This document shows positions 15,467 to 22,760 of a stretch of DNA of 33,984 nucleotides, piece after piece (within the stretch, counting starts at the first letter, position 1; each line of letters starts with the position of its first letter). The stretch covers positions 1 through 33,984 of the forward strand of contig CACZFH010000017.1 of NCBI GenBank assembly GCA_902780395.1. Direction: 5' to 3'. A model generated the notes under the pieces. It was not told the DNA's origin. It saw nothing but the letters and a program-made list of their open reading frames with translations, and did not search any database. Position numbers and translations under genes: made by a program. Source of the DNA: an uncultured Erysipelotrichaceae bacterium (GTDB taxonomy: Bacteria; Bacillota_I; Bacilli_A; RF39; UBA660).

Positions 15467-16111
15467 TTAACTTCCAAATGAAAAATCATCTTTATTGAAG
15501 GTAAATATCTTAGGACCACTAAATCCCATATCTTTACCACCTTCTGCTTTTTCATTTTTTCTTGATTCTTTTATAATTATTGCTAAATCATTTAAATCAT
15601 CTGTTGTTATTTCTTTATAATCTCTTTTAACAATCATTCCTAGAAATGTTTCTCCTTCATTACTTTTAGTTACATAACTAGCTGCTTCATTACCATCTAA
15701 ATCTTTTAATTTTTCAAAGATAAATTCTTGCTCTTCTTTGTTTACTATTACTTCTTCAGGATTATCAGCATGCATTGTTTGATATGCTAATTTATATACA
15801 TCATAAGAATTTGTTTTATCAATTCCTATAGTATATATAATATTATCATTCTTGATAATTAAACCATATGTTTCATTAGCACTTGCTTGGAATGGATTAG
15901 ATATTAAAAAGTCATATACTCCATAATTATACATAAAAGTACTCTCTTTTATTTCATTACTACTATTCTTATTCATATTATTAGAATTTTTAGGTTTTAA
16001 CATTAAAAATACTCCAACTCCAATAATTACTATTCCTAAGATTAATAGTAATAAAGGGATTATTTTCCCTGGTTTTTTCTTTTCTTTTTCAACTATTTGA
16101 TTATTATCCAT
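15467..16111 (-). CDS. Membrane-anchored unknown protein, paralogue of the zinc-ribbon protein upstream
   Basis: This 214-residue protein has a short Lys-rich cytoplasmic N-terminus, one membrane helix (about 16-38, IIPLLLLILGIVIIGVGVFLML) and an extracytoplasmic domain. That domain (NYGVYDFLISNPF, TYGLIIKNDNIIYTIGIDKTNSYDVYK, TFLGMIVKRDYKEI, and a final FTFNKDDFSFG) aligns block by block with the protein at 16153. I do not know its function. GAGGGATT precedes the start. It lies between the zinc-ribbon paralogue (41 nt) and gltX (10 nt), probably in one transcript. Confidence 0.78.
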   Translation of the reverse strand: MDNNQIVEKEKKKPGKIIPLLLLILGIVIIGVGVFLMLKPKNSNNMNKNSSNEIKESTFMYNYGVYDFLISNPFQASANETYGLIIKNDNIIYTIGIDKTNSYDVYKLAYQTMHADNPEEVIVNKEEQEFIFEKLKDLDGNEAASYVTKSNEGETFLGMIVKRDYKEITTDDLNDLAIIIKESRKNEKAEGGKDMGFSGPKIFTFNKDDFSFGS

Positions 16112-16152
16112 ACTAATCCCTCTTCCTTTGGCATTCCTATAATATCACAAAT

Positions 16153-16926
16153 CTACTCAAATATAAAGTCTTCTTTTTTAAATGCATACATTTTTATAGC
16201 TGTAGAATTATCTTCTTCTTCTTTAATAGATTCTTTTAATTTTACATTTTTTAAGATATTTGTTAATACTTCTAGATTAATTGGTTCTATTTTTGAATAA
16301 TCTTTTTTTACAACTAATCCAGTAAAGGTATTATATTTTTCATTCATAGTAGCATACATAGTAGCTTGTTCTTCTCCTTCGATAATTGGATCTATTATAT
16401 ATTCTCTATCTAATACTGTTAGATATAAATTATTAAGTTTATCAGGATCTTTTACTAATTCTTTATAATAATTTTCAAAATCATTTTTATAGATGGTATA
16501 ACTATTATTTTGATCAATATCAATGGTATAGATAATATCTTTTCCTGATAATACTATTCCATATTTATCACTCTTAGTTACTTTAAACCCATCTGGTATA
16601 ATAAATTGATATCCTTCATAGATATAACCATTATCTATTACTTCTTCTTTTTCTGGTTCTTTCTTTTTCTTGTCTTTTTCTTTATTTACTAAATGTGAGT
16701 ATTGTAGGAATATAGCTATTATGATAAAGATAATTCCTATTATGAATAATATATAGCCTATTGCTCTTTTGTCTTTTTTCTTTGATGGAGTTATTTGTGC
16801 AACTGGAGGATAGGTGTATTCTTGTATTGGTTGTTTTTTCCTCAACTGATTCTGGATAGACATACCACATCCTGGGCATTTTATTTCTCTTCCGGTAATA
16901 GGAGTTCCACAGTTTTTGCATTGCAT
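16153..16926 (-). CDS. Zinc-ribbon membrane protein of unknown function
   Basis: This 257-residue protein begins with a zinc ribbon MQCKNCGTPITGREIKCPGCG (C3, C6, C17, C20). A basic linker follows, then one membrane helix (about 61-80, IGYILFIIGIIFIIIAIFL) and an extracytoplasmic domain: YEGYQFIIPDGF, KYGIVLSGKDIIYTIDIDQNNSYTIYK, TFTGLVVKKDYSKI, ending YAFKKEDFIFE. That domain is homologous to the protein at 15467, which lacks the ribbon. Start 16926 (ATG) is preferred to a GTG three codons upstream because AAAAGAG is better spaced. The layout (ribbon, helix, outer domain) suggests sensing or assembly at the membrane, but no function is known. Confidence 0.8.
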   Translation of the reverse strand: MQCKNCGTPITGREIKCPGCGMSIQNQLRKKQPIQEYTYPPVAQITPSKKKDKRAIGYILFIIGIIFIIIAIFLQYSHLVNKEKDKKKKEPEKEEVIDNGYIYEGYQFIIPDGFKVTKSDKYGIVLSGKDIIYTIDIDQNNSYTIYKNDFENYYKELVKDPDKLNNLYLTVLDREYIIDPIIEGEEQATMYATMNEKYNTFTGLVVKKDYSKIEPINLEVLTNILKNVKLKESIKEEEDNSTAIKMYAFKKEDFIFE

Positions 16927-16978
16927 TAATATCACTCTTTTCTATTTTCCTATTATCATCATAACATAAAATATTAAT

Positions 16979-16999
16979 AAAAAAAAGACTTGCGTCTTT
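16979..16999 (-). terminator. Terminator of tRNA-Gln
   Basis: Stem AAAGAC/GTCTTT (16984-16999) with a GCAA tetraloop on the RNA strand, then a run of T. It starts 8 nt after the tRNA 3' end. Confidence 0.85.
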
Positions 17000-17006
17000 A
17001 TAATCA

Positions 17007-17081
17007 TGGCTGCCCCAGTTAGATTCGAACTAACGCGTGATGGAGTCAGAGTCCACTGCCTTACCGCTTGGCTATGGGGCA
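17007..17081 (-). tRNA. tRNA-Gln (anticodon CUG)
   Basis: A 75-nt cloverleaf with encoded CCA. The acceptor stem is UGCCCCA with UGGGGCA, including the U1-A72 pair usual for tRNA-Gln. The D-arm has AGCCAAGCGGUAAGGC, and the anticodon arm is GUGGA-CUCUGAC-UCCAU giving CUG. The T-arm contains GUUCGAAUC. CUG reads CAG, the rarer glutamine codon in such an AT-rich genome. It is followed by its own terminator. Confidence 0.95.
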
Positions 17082-17108
17082 ATCTCTATTTAATTTTACT
17101 ACATATAA

Positions 17109-17135
17109 AAGAAAAAAGAAAGAGAAACTTTCTTT
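17109..17135 (-). terminator. Terminator of the CPBP gene
   Basis: 8-bp stem AAAGAAAG/CTTTCTTT (17115-17135) with a 5-nt loop, then TTTTC on the minus strand. It begins at the stop codon. Confidence 0.75.
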
Positions 17136-18490
17136 TACTTTCTTTCTAAATAAGCTATTTTATCTTCATTAGTTAAAACAAAATAGCCATAATCTGAATC
17201 ATAAGCTGCTAGATAAGTATTATTATCATCTCTATTATGAATTTCTATTAATCTTAAATCTTCTGGTAATAAATATTCTTTTATCTCTTGATCTATTTTT
17301 TCTAAAAATTCTTCTGTATCTTTTAATTCATCTTTATTAATTCTAATAAATCTTAAAAAATAATTATTATGATTTAGATAATCTATAAAACCAATAATAT
17401 AATTATCTTTTTCTTTGATAATAATGAAGTCTTTTAAATCTTCACAAAGCCATTCTTTTTTTAGATTATTATTCATATTTTGAAAGACTAATTTCTTTCC
17501 TTCTTTATATAGTTTAAAGTAATAGTTATCTTCTTTGATAAAATGTTCTTGATAATTATTGGTTGTTACTGAAAAGTTTTTTATATTGATTGGTTCATAA
17601 TTATAAGTATCTTTAAAGTTAACTGTTTGAAAACTTGATAATATCATGCATGTTATAAATCCTAAAAATCCTATTAAAGCACATACTATAATAGATTCTT
17701 TTTCTGGTTCTTTATCAATATCTTTGATGAATGGTAAAATACTAATACATTCTGATAATATCATTCCTAGGGAAAATACCAAACCAATTATAGAAAAGTT
17801 TGATAATACTACTGTTTCTGATTTTATTGGTATTATTTCTGATAATAGTAAAGAAAAGTCCCATAGAGCATGTAATAATATAACACTCCAGATATTTTTG
17901 GTTTTATAATAAATTATTCCAAAGAATATTCCTGCTGCCATAGCCGTTAAAGATTGAACTATGGTTGTTGACCATGTTTGTCCAGTAAAAACATTTCCTA
18001 AATGAAGTATACCAAATATTCCTCCACTTATTATGATAGAATACCATACTCCTTTTTTGGTATTTCCAAATTTTTCTAAAAACTCATTTAGTAACCAACC
18101 TCTACATAACAATTCTTCTGATACTCCTACTAAGAAACAACCTATAGCTATATTTAAAACTGCTAAGCCTTCTTTTAAACCAGTTCTATAAACAAAGATA
18201 AAAAAAGAAGCTCCTATTAAGAAATATGATCCATAGAATAATCCTTTTGTTAATTTTTCATGTTTTTGGGTAAAGACATAACCATTTCTAAATAGTAACA
18301 TTACTATTAATACTAGAGAAGCTAAGATTGCTTCAGTTATAACTAATTCTCCTTTTGGATACTTAGATATGGCAGTTAGAAGAATAGATGAACCATATCC
18401 CCATATTAAAAATTCTGTTATTAGAAAGAATACTACTACCATTGTAATGGTAAATAAGATACTATTTTTTTTACTATTTTTTATTTTCAT
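17135..18490 (-). CDS. CPBP family intramembrane metalloprotease with C-terminal extension
   Basis: This 451-residue protein's first 270 residues form a CPBP (CAAX protease and bacteriocin-processing) membrane domain. It has motif 1 EELLCR (125-130), motif 2 FGILHLG with H163, and motif 3 LLHALWDF with H207 and D211, all glutamate/histidine residues present. Relatives process prenylated proteins or bacteriocins, or give bacteriocin immunity. After the last helix (about 268-286) is an extracytoplasmic region of about 165 residues with no family I recognise, which is unusual because many CPBP proteins end after the membrane domain. AGGAG precedes the ATG. It overlaps the LysE-type gene by 17 nt, so the two are coupled. 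Confidence 0.88.
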   Translation of the reverse strand: MKIKNSKKNSILFTITMVVVFFLITEFLIWGYGSSILLTAISKYPKGELVITEAILASLVLIVMLLFRNGYVFTQKHEKLTKGLFYGSYFLIGASFFIFVYRTGLKEGLAVLNIAIGCFLVGVSEELLCRGWLLNEFLEKFGNTKKGVWYSIIISGGIFGILHLGNVFTGQTWSTTIVQSLTAMAAGIFFGIIYYKTKNIWSVILLHALWDFSLLLSEIIPIKSETVVLSNFSIIGLVFSLGMILSECISILPFIKDIDKEPEKESIIVCALIGFLGFITCMILSSFQTVNFKDTYNYEPINIKNFSVTTNNYQEHFIKEDNYYFKLYKEGKKLVFQNMNNNLKKEWLCEDLKDFIIIKEKDNYIIGFIDYLNHNNYFLRFIRINKDELKDTEEFLEKIDQEIKEYLLPEDLRLIEIHNRDDNNTYLAAYDSDYGYFVLTNEDKIAYLERK

Positions 18491-19136
18491 TTTTACTCCT
18501 ACTTCTATTCTTTTTTGTTTTTATAGGTTTATTTCTTAATCTTTGAAAACCAAATATAATCATATAGATTCCTATTCCTATATTTAAGATAATTCTTATT
18601 TTATTTGATATTATATGAGATATAGTTGATCCTAAGAATGCTACAAATGATTGAAAAAAAAAGGTGGATAAGATAATTCCAAGACAAAATAATATTTGTT
18701 CTTTTTTCTTCATTTTATCTTCTATAAATTTTGTTGTTAAAACACTTCCCCAAAATATTAAAACAATAGGATTAGTAATAGCAATTATAAATCCTTTTAA
18801 TAAGATACTTTCTGTATTGGGAGTTATGCTAAATACTGGTATTACATTAATATCAAAGACATTTAGAATGATATTTATTCCAAATAGTATTAGTATTACT
18901 GCTCCAATTATTTGGATAATCGTTTTAGCTTTTTTCTTTTTCCCTTCTAATAGTTTTTGGACTCCTAAACAAGCACAACTAATATATAATAAATCGATGA
19001 GTGCTACTAAGATTATTAAAGGAATAGTAAAGAAAAAACCATTATTTTCTGAAGTATGAAATACTAATAAACAGACAGGTCCAATGATTAGTTGGGGTAC
19101 CATTCCAAATTTAAAGCCAGCTATTATTTTCTTCAC
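18474..19136 (-). CDS. LysE-type amino-acid/metabolite exporter
   Basis: This 220-residue protein has about six membrane helices. It carries the LysE-family opening GFKFGMVPQLIIGPVCLL, a basic KKKKAK loop in the middle and ITNPIVLIFWGSVL, which corresponds to the family NP-W motif. Members export amino acids or small metabolites by proton antiport. The start is GTG at 19136, supported by AGGTGA 7 nt upstream. The promoter at 19157-19185 drives it together with the CPBP gene. Substrate unknown. Confidence 0.85.
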   Translation of the reverse strand: MKKIIAGFKFGMVPQLIIGPVCLLVFHTSENNGFFFTIPLIILVALIDLLYISCACLGVQKLLEGKKKKAKTIIQIIGAVILILFGINIILNVFDINVIPVFSITPNTESILLKGFIIAITNPIVLIFWGSVLTTKFIEDKMKKKEQILFCLGIILSTFFFQSFVAFLGSTISHIISNKIRIILNIGIGIYMIIFGFQRLRNKPIKTKKNRSRSKNENKK

Positions 19137-19156
19137 ACAATCACCTATTCTTTTTG

Positions 19157-19185
19157 ATTATATCGTACTTTCTTTTTTCTGTCAT
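19157..19185 (-). promoter_or_regulatory. Promoter of the LysE-type/CPBP operon
   Basis: -35 ATGACA (19180-19185), 17-bp spacer, -10 TATAAT (19157-19162). Confidence 0.65.
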
Positions 19186-19193
19186 GTTTTTCG

Positions 19194-19218
19194 CAAAAAA
19201 AAACACTCTTATGAGTGT
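19194..19218 (-). terminator. Terminator of the 102-residue coiled-coil gene
   Basis: 6-bp stem ACACTC/GAGTGT (19203-19218) with a 4-nt loop and nine T on the minus strand. It starts immediately after the TAG stop at 19219. Confidence 0.88.
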
Positions 19219-19527
19219 CTATCTCTTGCTTCCTTTATAATAGTCTTTTTCTATTTTTCCTATATCATCATAGAAAATATTTGCTGCTTTTAAACATTGA
19301 CTATAATCTGCTCCATCCATCTCTTCTAATATTCTTTGATAATATTCTTGTGATTTGGCTAAGGCCTTACGCTTTTCCTCTTCTTCTTGTTCTTGTATTT
19401 GTCTGTATAATTCAAGATAGTTTTCTATTGATTTATATAAATCATTCTCTCGTTCTTTTTTCCAAGCTACTTCTAGCATTGCTCGGCGCTTTTTTTGTAA
19501 TTCTTCTAATGTCATTTCTTTTTCCAT
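19219..19527 (-). CDS. Small charged helical protein under the shared CAACATATGTAG promoter
   Basis: This 102-residue, highly charged and predicted all-helical protein has a probable coiled coil in the middle (about 30-62, NDLYKSIENYLELYRQIQ then EQEEEEKRKALAK). The spacing of Tyr/Leu/Ala residues is reminiscent of TPR-like helices. No family is recognised. The ATG at 19527 is the true start: TGGGGGAGAAAAT precedes it, and the longer frame would read through the promoter. The promoter at 19553-19581 shares an 18-bp block with those of two other small genes. Lies next to the 28-residue-repeat genes and ends in a strong terminator. Confidence 0.78.
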   Translation of the reverse strand: MEKEMTLEELQKKRRAMLEVAWKKERENDLYKSIENYLELYRQIQEQEEEEKRKALAKSQEYYQRILEEMDGADYSQCLKAANIFYDDIGKIEKDYYKGSKR

Positions 19528-19552
19528 ATTTTCTCCCCCATATTTAGCTTGT

Positions 19553-19581
19553 ATTATACTACATATGTTGATACTCGTCAA
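19553..19581 (-). promoter_or_regulatory. Operator-promoter copy 1 (CAACATATGTAG block)
   Basis: -35 TTGACG (19576-19581), 17-bp spacer, -10 TATAAT (19553-19558). The 12 spacer bases next to the -10 are CAACATATGTAG, identical in the two other copies at 23237 and 23615. The centre ACATATGT is a perfect palindrome, and this position is typical of a repressor site. Confidence 0.8.
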
Positions 19582-19589
19582 TTTGCTAT

Positions 19590-19613
19590 AAAAAAAGAAG
19601 ATTTTTCTTCTTT
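19590..19613 (-). terminator. Terminator of repeat-protein gene A
   Basis: 8-bp stem AAAGAAGA/TCTTCTTT (19594-19613) with a 4-nt loop, followed by T on the minus strand. Its 5' end overlaps the TAA stop. Confidence 0.8.
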
Positions 19614-20632
19614 TAAACTATGGATCTATAACTTATTTTTCTTAATAATACTTTTATTTCTTTTTCTTGTTTTACTTGTTCATTATCTTCTTCAGGAATA
19701 TATAATTCACTCATTAATTTTGAAACATCTATTCCTTTTTCTTCTAAGAAGTTTTTATATATTTTCTTAGTGAATGAATCACTACTTTTTAACATAATAG
19801 CGGCATGTTTTAAAATATTAGCTCCTTCAACATTTTGAGCAAAATAGTAACTTAGTTCTGGATCATTACTAGCTAATACTATTTTTTCATGAGCTTTAAT
19901 ATTGGCACCTTTTACATTTTGGGCAAATAGACAACATTCTTCTGGATCTTCTTCAGCTAATACTACTTTTTCATGTTCTTCTATGTTAGCACCTTTAATA
20001 TTTTCGGCAAAAAGACGATTATATTTCGCATTTTTACTCTTAATAACAACTTGGGCAAGTTTGGTAATATCAGCTCCTGGAATTTCTTTAGCAAAATAGT
20101 AACATTCTTCTGGATCATTACTTGCTAATACTACTTTTTCATGTTCTTCTATGTTAGCACCTTTAATATTTTGAGCAAATAGACGATTATATTTAGCATT
20201 TTTACTCTTTAGAACAGCTTTAGCATGCTTTTTAATATCAGCTCCCGGAATTTCTTTAGCATAAGCATAATTCCATTCTGGGTCTCCACTATCAATAATT
20301 GCTTGACCATGTTCTTTAATATTAGCTCCTTCAAATTCCAATGCAAATTCAAAATTACATTCAGGATCTTTTCCTTTTATAATAGCATCACCAAGTTGTT
20401 TTAGATTAGCATTTTCAACTTCATAAGCAAACTCTAGTATTTTCTTTGGATTTTTATTATCTATTACTACTTGAGCATGTTTATCAATATTAGCCCCTTT
20501 AATCTCTTTAGCAAAAAATATTGAAAGAATACTATTTTTTGAGCTTAATATTTCTCCTTCAAATACTTCTGCTGTAGCTTCTGGATGTTCTTTGTAATAC
20601 TCTCTTATCTTCTTCATTATTTCTTCATACAT
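19613..20632 (-). CDS. 28-residue-repeat protein A
   Basis: This 339-residue protein is made largely of a 28-residue repeat. A half unit at about 23-40 leads into eight complete units from residue 41 to 264 and one partial unit. A typical unit is AKEIPGADIKKHAKAVLKSK followed by NAKYNRLF. Conserved positions are A1, I/V4, G6-A7-N/D8-I9, H12, V/I15-17, S19, N/D21 and an aromatic at 28, suggesting a two-helix solenoid unit. Units 4-5 and 6-7 are nearly identical, a recent 168-bp duplication. The C-terminal tail (IPEEDN...IKVLLRKI) resembles that of protein B. There is no signal peptide or membrane segment. GGGAGGT precedes the start and a promoter lies at 20657-20685. The function is unknown; a binding scaffold is plausible. 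Confidence 0.82.
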   Translation of the reverse strand: MYEEIMKKIREYYKEHPEATAEVFEGEILSSKNSILSIFFAKEIKGANIDKHAQVVIDNKNPKKILEFAYEVENANLKQLGDAIIKGKDPECNFEFALEFEGANIKEHGQAIIDSGDPEWNYAYAKEIPGADIKKHAKAVLKSKNAKYNRLFAQNIKGANIEEHEKVVLASNDPEECYYFAKEIPGADITKLAQVVIKSKNAKYNRLFAENIKGANIEEHEKVVLAEEDPEECCLFAQNVKGANIKAHEKIVLASNDPELSYYFAQNVEGANILKHAAIMLKSSDSFTKKIYKNFLEEKGIDVSKLMSELYIPEEDNEQVKQEKEIKVLLRKISYRSIV

Positions 20633-20656
20633 TTTTTATACCTCCCTGTATTATTG

Positions 20657-20685
20657 ATTATATTATATATATTATTAATTAGCAA
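20657..20685 (-). promoter_or_regulatory. Promoter of repeat-protein gene A
   Basis: -35 TTGCTA (20680-20685), 17-bp spacer, -10 TATAAT (20657-20662). It lacks the CAACATATGTAG block. Confidence 0.55.
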
Positions 20686-20691
20686 GTTTAT

Positions 20692-20731
20692 GAATAAAAA
20701 GAATTATTATATTTTCAATAATAATTCTTTT
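20692..20731 (-). terminator. Terminator of repeat-protein gene B
   Basis: 14-bp perfect stem (20697-20710 with 20718-20731), 7-nt loop and a T tail. The stem covers the last codons and the stop of gene B. Confidence 0.85.
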
Positions 20732-21552
20732 ATTTGACTAAAGTCATTATCTTCTTCTATTGGAATATCAAATGAAGAGATTTTGTTGTTTCTGTTTTCT
20801 TGTATTTTTTTTATTTTTTCTATGAAAAAAGTATAAACAGCTCTCCAATATTGTCCTGTTTGTAAATACTTTTCATAATCAATTAATACTTGGGCATGAG
20901 CTTCTTTATCAGCCCATTTTACATCTGTTGCGAAATTGAAATTTGCTTCTAAATCCCCACTCTTTATCACCACTTGAGCATGTTTTTTAATATCAGCACC
21001 TTTTATATAGAGAGCATATAAGTAATTGTAATGTGGATTACCACTTTCTAATACTATTCTAGCAAGCTCTTCTTTGTTTGCTCCTTTAATATCACGAGCA
21101 AATAAATAACTATATATAGCATCTTTATTATCTATAATAATTTGCTCATGGTCTTTGATATTAGCTTTCTCTACGTCTTTAGCAAAATAGTAATTATATT
21201 CTGAATCTTTACTATCTATTACAGCTTTAGCATGAGAAGCTATATCAGCTCCTTCTATATTTCTAGCAAAAAGATAGTTATATTTGGCATCTTGACTATC
21301 TATTATTACTTTACCAAGGGCTTTGACATCAGCAAATTCTACTTCATAAGCAAATTTATAGCAATATTCTATATTGTTACTATCTAATACTACTTTTTCA
21401 TGAGCTTTAATATCGGCACCCTTAACTGTTTTAGCAAACCAAGTACTTATTTCTGGATCTTTTTTATTTAGGATAGATTGCTCTAAAAGAGGAATTATAT
21501 CGTTAGGATAATTATTATAAAAATCATCTAGTAATACTATTATGTTATACAT
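20707..21552 (-). CDS. 28-residue-repeat protein B
   Basis: This 281-residue paralogue of the proteins at 19613 and 21640 has a half unit at about 22-39, six full 28-residue units from residue 40 to 207 and a seventh, decayed unit. A typical unit is ARNIEGADIASHAKAVIDSK followed by DSEYNYYF. The C-terminal 50 residues are non-repetitive and basic, and end SSFDIPIEEDNDFSQIKELLLKI, which matches the tail of protein A (IPEEDN...EIKVLLRKI). GAAGGAGTAG precedes the start. It lies 87 nt after gene C with no clear terminator between, so B and C may be co-transcribed. Unknown function, probably cytoplasmic. Confidence 0.82.
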   Translation of the reverse strand: MYNIIVLLDDFYNNYPNDIIPLLEQSILNKKDPEISTWFAKTVKGADIKAHEKVVLDSNNIEYCYKFAYEVEFADVKALGKVIIDSQDAKYNYLFARNIEGADIASHAKAVIDSKDSEYNYYFAKDVEKANIKDHEQIIIDNKDAIYSYLFARDIKGANKEELARIVLESGNPHYNYLYALYIKGADIKKHAQVVIKSGDLEANFNFATDVKWADKEAHAQVLIDYEKYLQTGQYWRAVYTFFIEKIKKIQENRNNKISSFDIPIEEDNDFSQIKELLLKI

Positions 21553-21639
21553 ATTGCTACTCCTTCATTAATTATCTTTTTTTGATCATGCAAAATCTCT
21601 TAAATATAAATACTTTTACTCTTGGATTTTTATGATTAT

Positions 21640-22644
21640 TTATTTTATTAGGGTCTTTGGTTTTTCTTTATTCATTACTTCTAATTCAAAATCTATGAAA
21701 TATTTTAATTCTCCTGATTCTATTATGGCTAATTCATGAGAGGCAATATCCGCTCCAGGGATATCTTTAGCATATTGATAATTCCATAAGGCATTTTTAC
21801 TATCTATTACTGTTTGTCCATGAGCCTTTATATCAGCACCAGGAACATCTTTGGCATAGGCATAGTTATAGTAAGGGTTTTTACTATCAATAATAATTTT
21901 TCCAAGTTCAACAATATCAGCACCTGCGACATTTTTAGCAAATTGTAGTATTAATTCTAAATCATTACTGTTTTTTATAAGATCACAATGTTTTTTGATA
22001 TTAGCACCTTTTACATCTCTGGCAAATTTATAACATATAAAGATATCTTTTTTTTCTAGTACTACTTCTTCATGAAGATTAATAGCAGCACCCTTAATAT
22101 TTAAAGCAAACTGATAGTTTTCTTCGGCATCATCATTAGCAATTATTACTTTTCCATGGGAAAGAATATCTGCTCCTTTAATATTTTTAGCAAAGAAATA
22201 ATTCAACTTTGAATCTTTACTTTTTTCTACAATTCTACCATGTTCAAGGACATCGGCATTTTTAACTTTTAAAGCAAATTGATAATTCCACTCTGGATTA
22301 TTACTATCAATAATAACTTGGCCATGAGAGATAACATCTGATCCTTCTAATTGAGCATAACAGGTATTATAATAAATATTTCTACTATCTATTACTACTT
22401 GGCCATGAGAGATAACATCGGCTCCTTTAATATCTTTAGCAAAGAGATAATTATATTTTGGATTTTTACTATTTAAGATAATTTGAGCATATTCTTCTAT
22501 TTTGGAAGTATTTACTTTTTTTACTAGAGAATAGCACCAGGCTGGATTATTGCTTGATAATACTATATCTTCTAATTCTTGTTGATTTTCGATTGATGGA
22601 TTTTCATTATACTTTTTTATCGCTATCATTATTTTTTGATTCAT
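21640..22644 (-). CDS. 28-residue-repeat protein C
   Basis: This 334-residue protein has ten consecutive units (residues about 42-320). A typical unit is AKDIPGADIKAHGQTVIDSK followed by NALWNYQY; unit 3 is one residue short (AQ-LEGSDVISHGQ...). The histidine at unit position 12 and the G-A-D/N-I turn are kept in most units. It lacks the IPEEDN tail of A and B and ends EVMNKEKPKTLIK. AGAGGAG lies before the ATG. A terminator-like hairpin (22663-22701) stands between the nearest promoter and this start. The function is unknown; the repeats look like a helical solenoid for protein or peptide binding. Confidence 0.83.
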   Translation of the reverse strand: MNQKIMIAIKKYNENPSIENQQELEDIVLSSNNPAWCYSLVKKVNTSKIEEYAQIILNSKNPKYNYLFAKDIKGADVISHGQVVIDSRNIYYNTCYAQLEGSDVISHGQVIIDSNNPEWNYQFALKVKNADVLEHGRIVEKSKDSKLNYFFAKNIKGADILSHGKVIIANDDAEENYQFALNIKGAAINLHEEVVLEKKDIFICYKFARDVKGANIKKHCDLIKNSNDLELILQFAKNVAGADIVELGKIIIDSKNPYYNYAYAKDVPGADIKAHGQTVIDSKNALWNYQYAKDIPGADIASHELAIIESGELKYFIDFELEVMNKEKPKTLIK

Positions 22645-22662
22645 GTTATTATCTCCTCTAAT

Positions 22663-22701
22663 AAAAAAAGAAAAAGGTGTTTTTTCACTTTTCCCTTTTT
22701 C
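22663..22701 (-). terminator. Terminator of the 148-residue gene, or leader attenuator of repeat gene C
   Basis: 8-bp stem GAAAAAGG/CCTTTTTC (22670-22701) with a 16-nt loop that can form a small inner stem, then seven T. It ends only 19 nt before the ATG of gene C, leaving no room for a promoter after it. Confidence 0.65.
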
Positions 22702-22712
22702 CTTTTTTATTT

Positions 22713-22741
22713 ATATTAACATAATGCTTTTTAATTATCAA
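22713..22741 (-). promoter_or_regulatory. Possible promoter of repeat gene C
   Basis: -35 TTGATA (22736-22741), 17-bp spacer ending TGT, -10 TAATAT (22713-22718). Transcripts would start just before the hairpin at 22663-22701. Confidence 0.4.
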
Positions 22742-22760
22742 TCATTATACTTTATTAAAT

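Noticed and set aside
19527-19581. Longer N-terminus of the 102-residue protein, and the similar one at 23589-23643 (both starting with a frame containing NICSII)
   Set aside because: Those residues are the in-frame reading of the shared promoter; the ribosome sites lie after it.
19600-22640. Regular 84-bp spacing that could be mistaken for a DNA repeat array or CRISPR
   Set aside because: The period equals 28 codons inside three intact reading frames. Unit DNA is diverged and there are no constant repeats with unique spacers.
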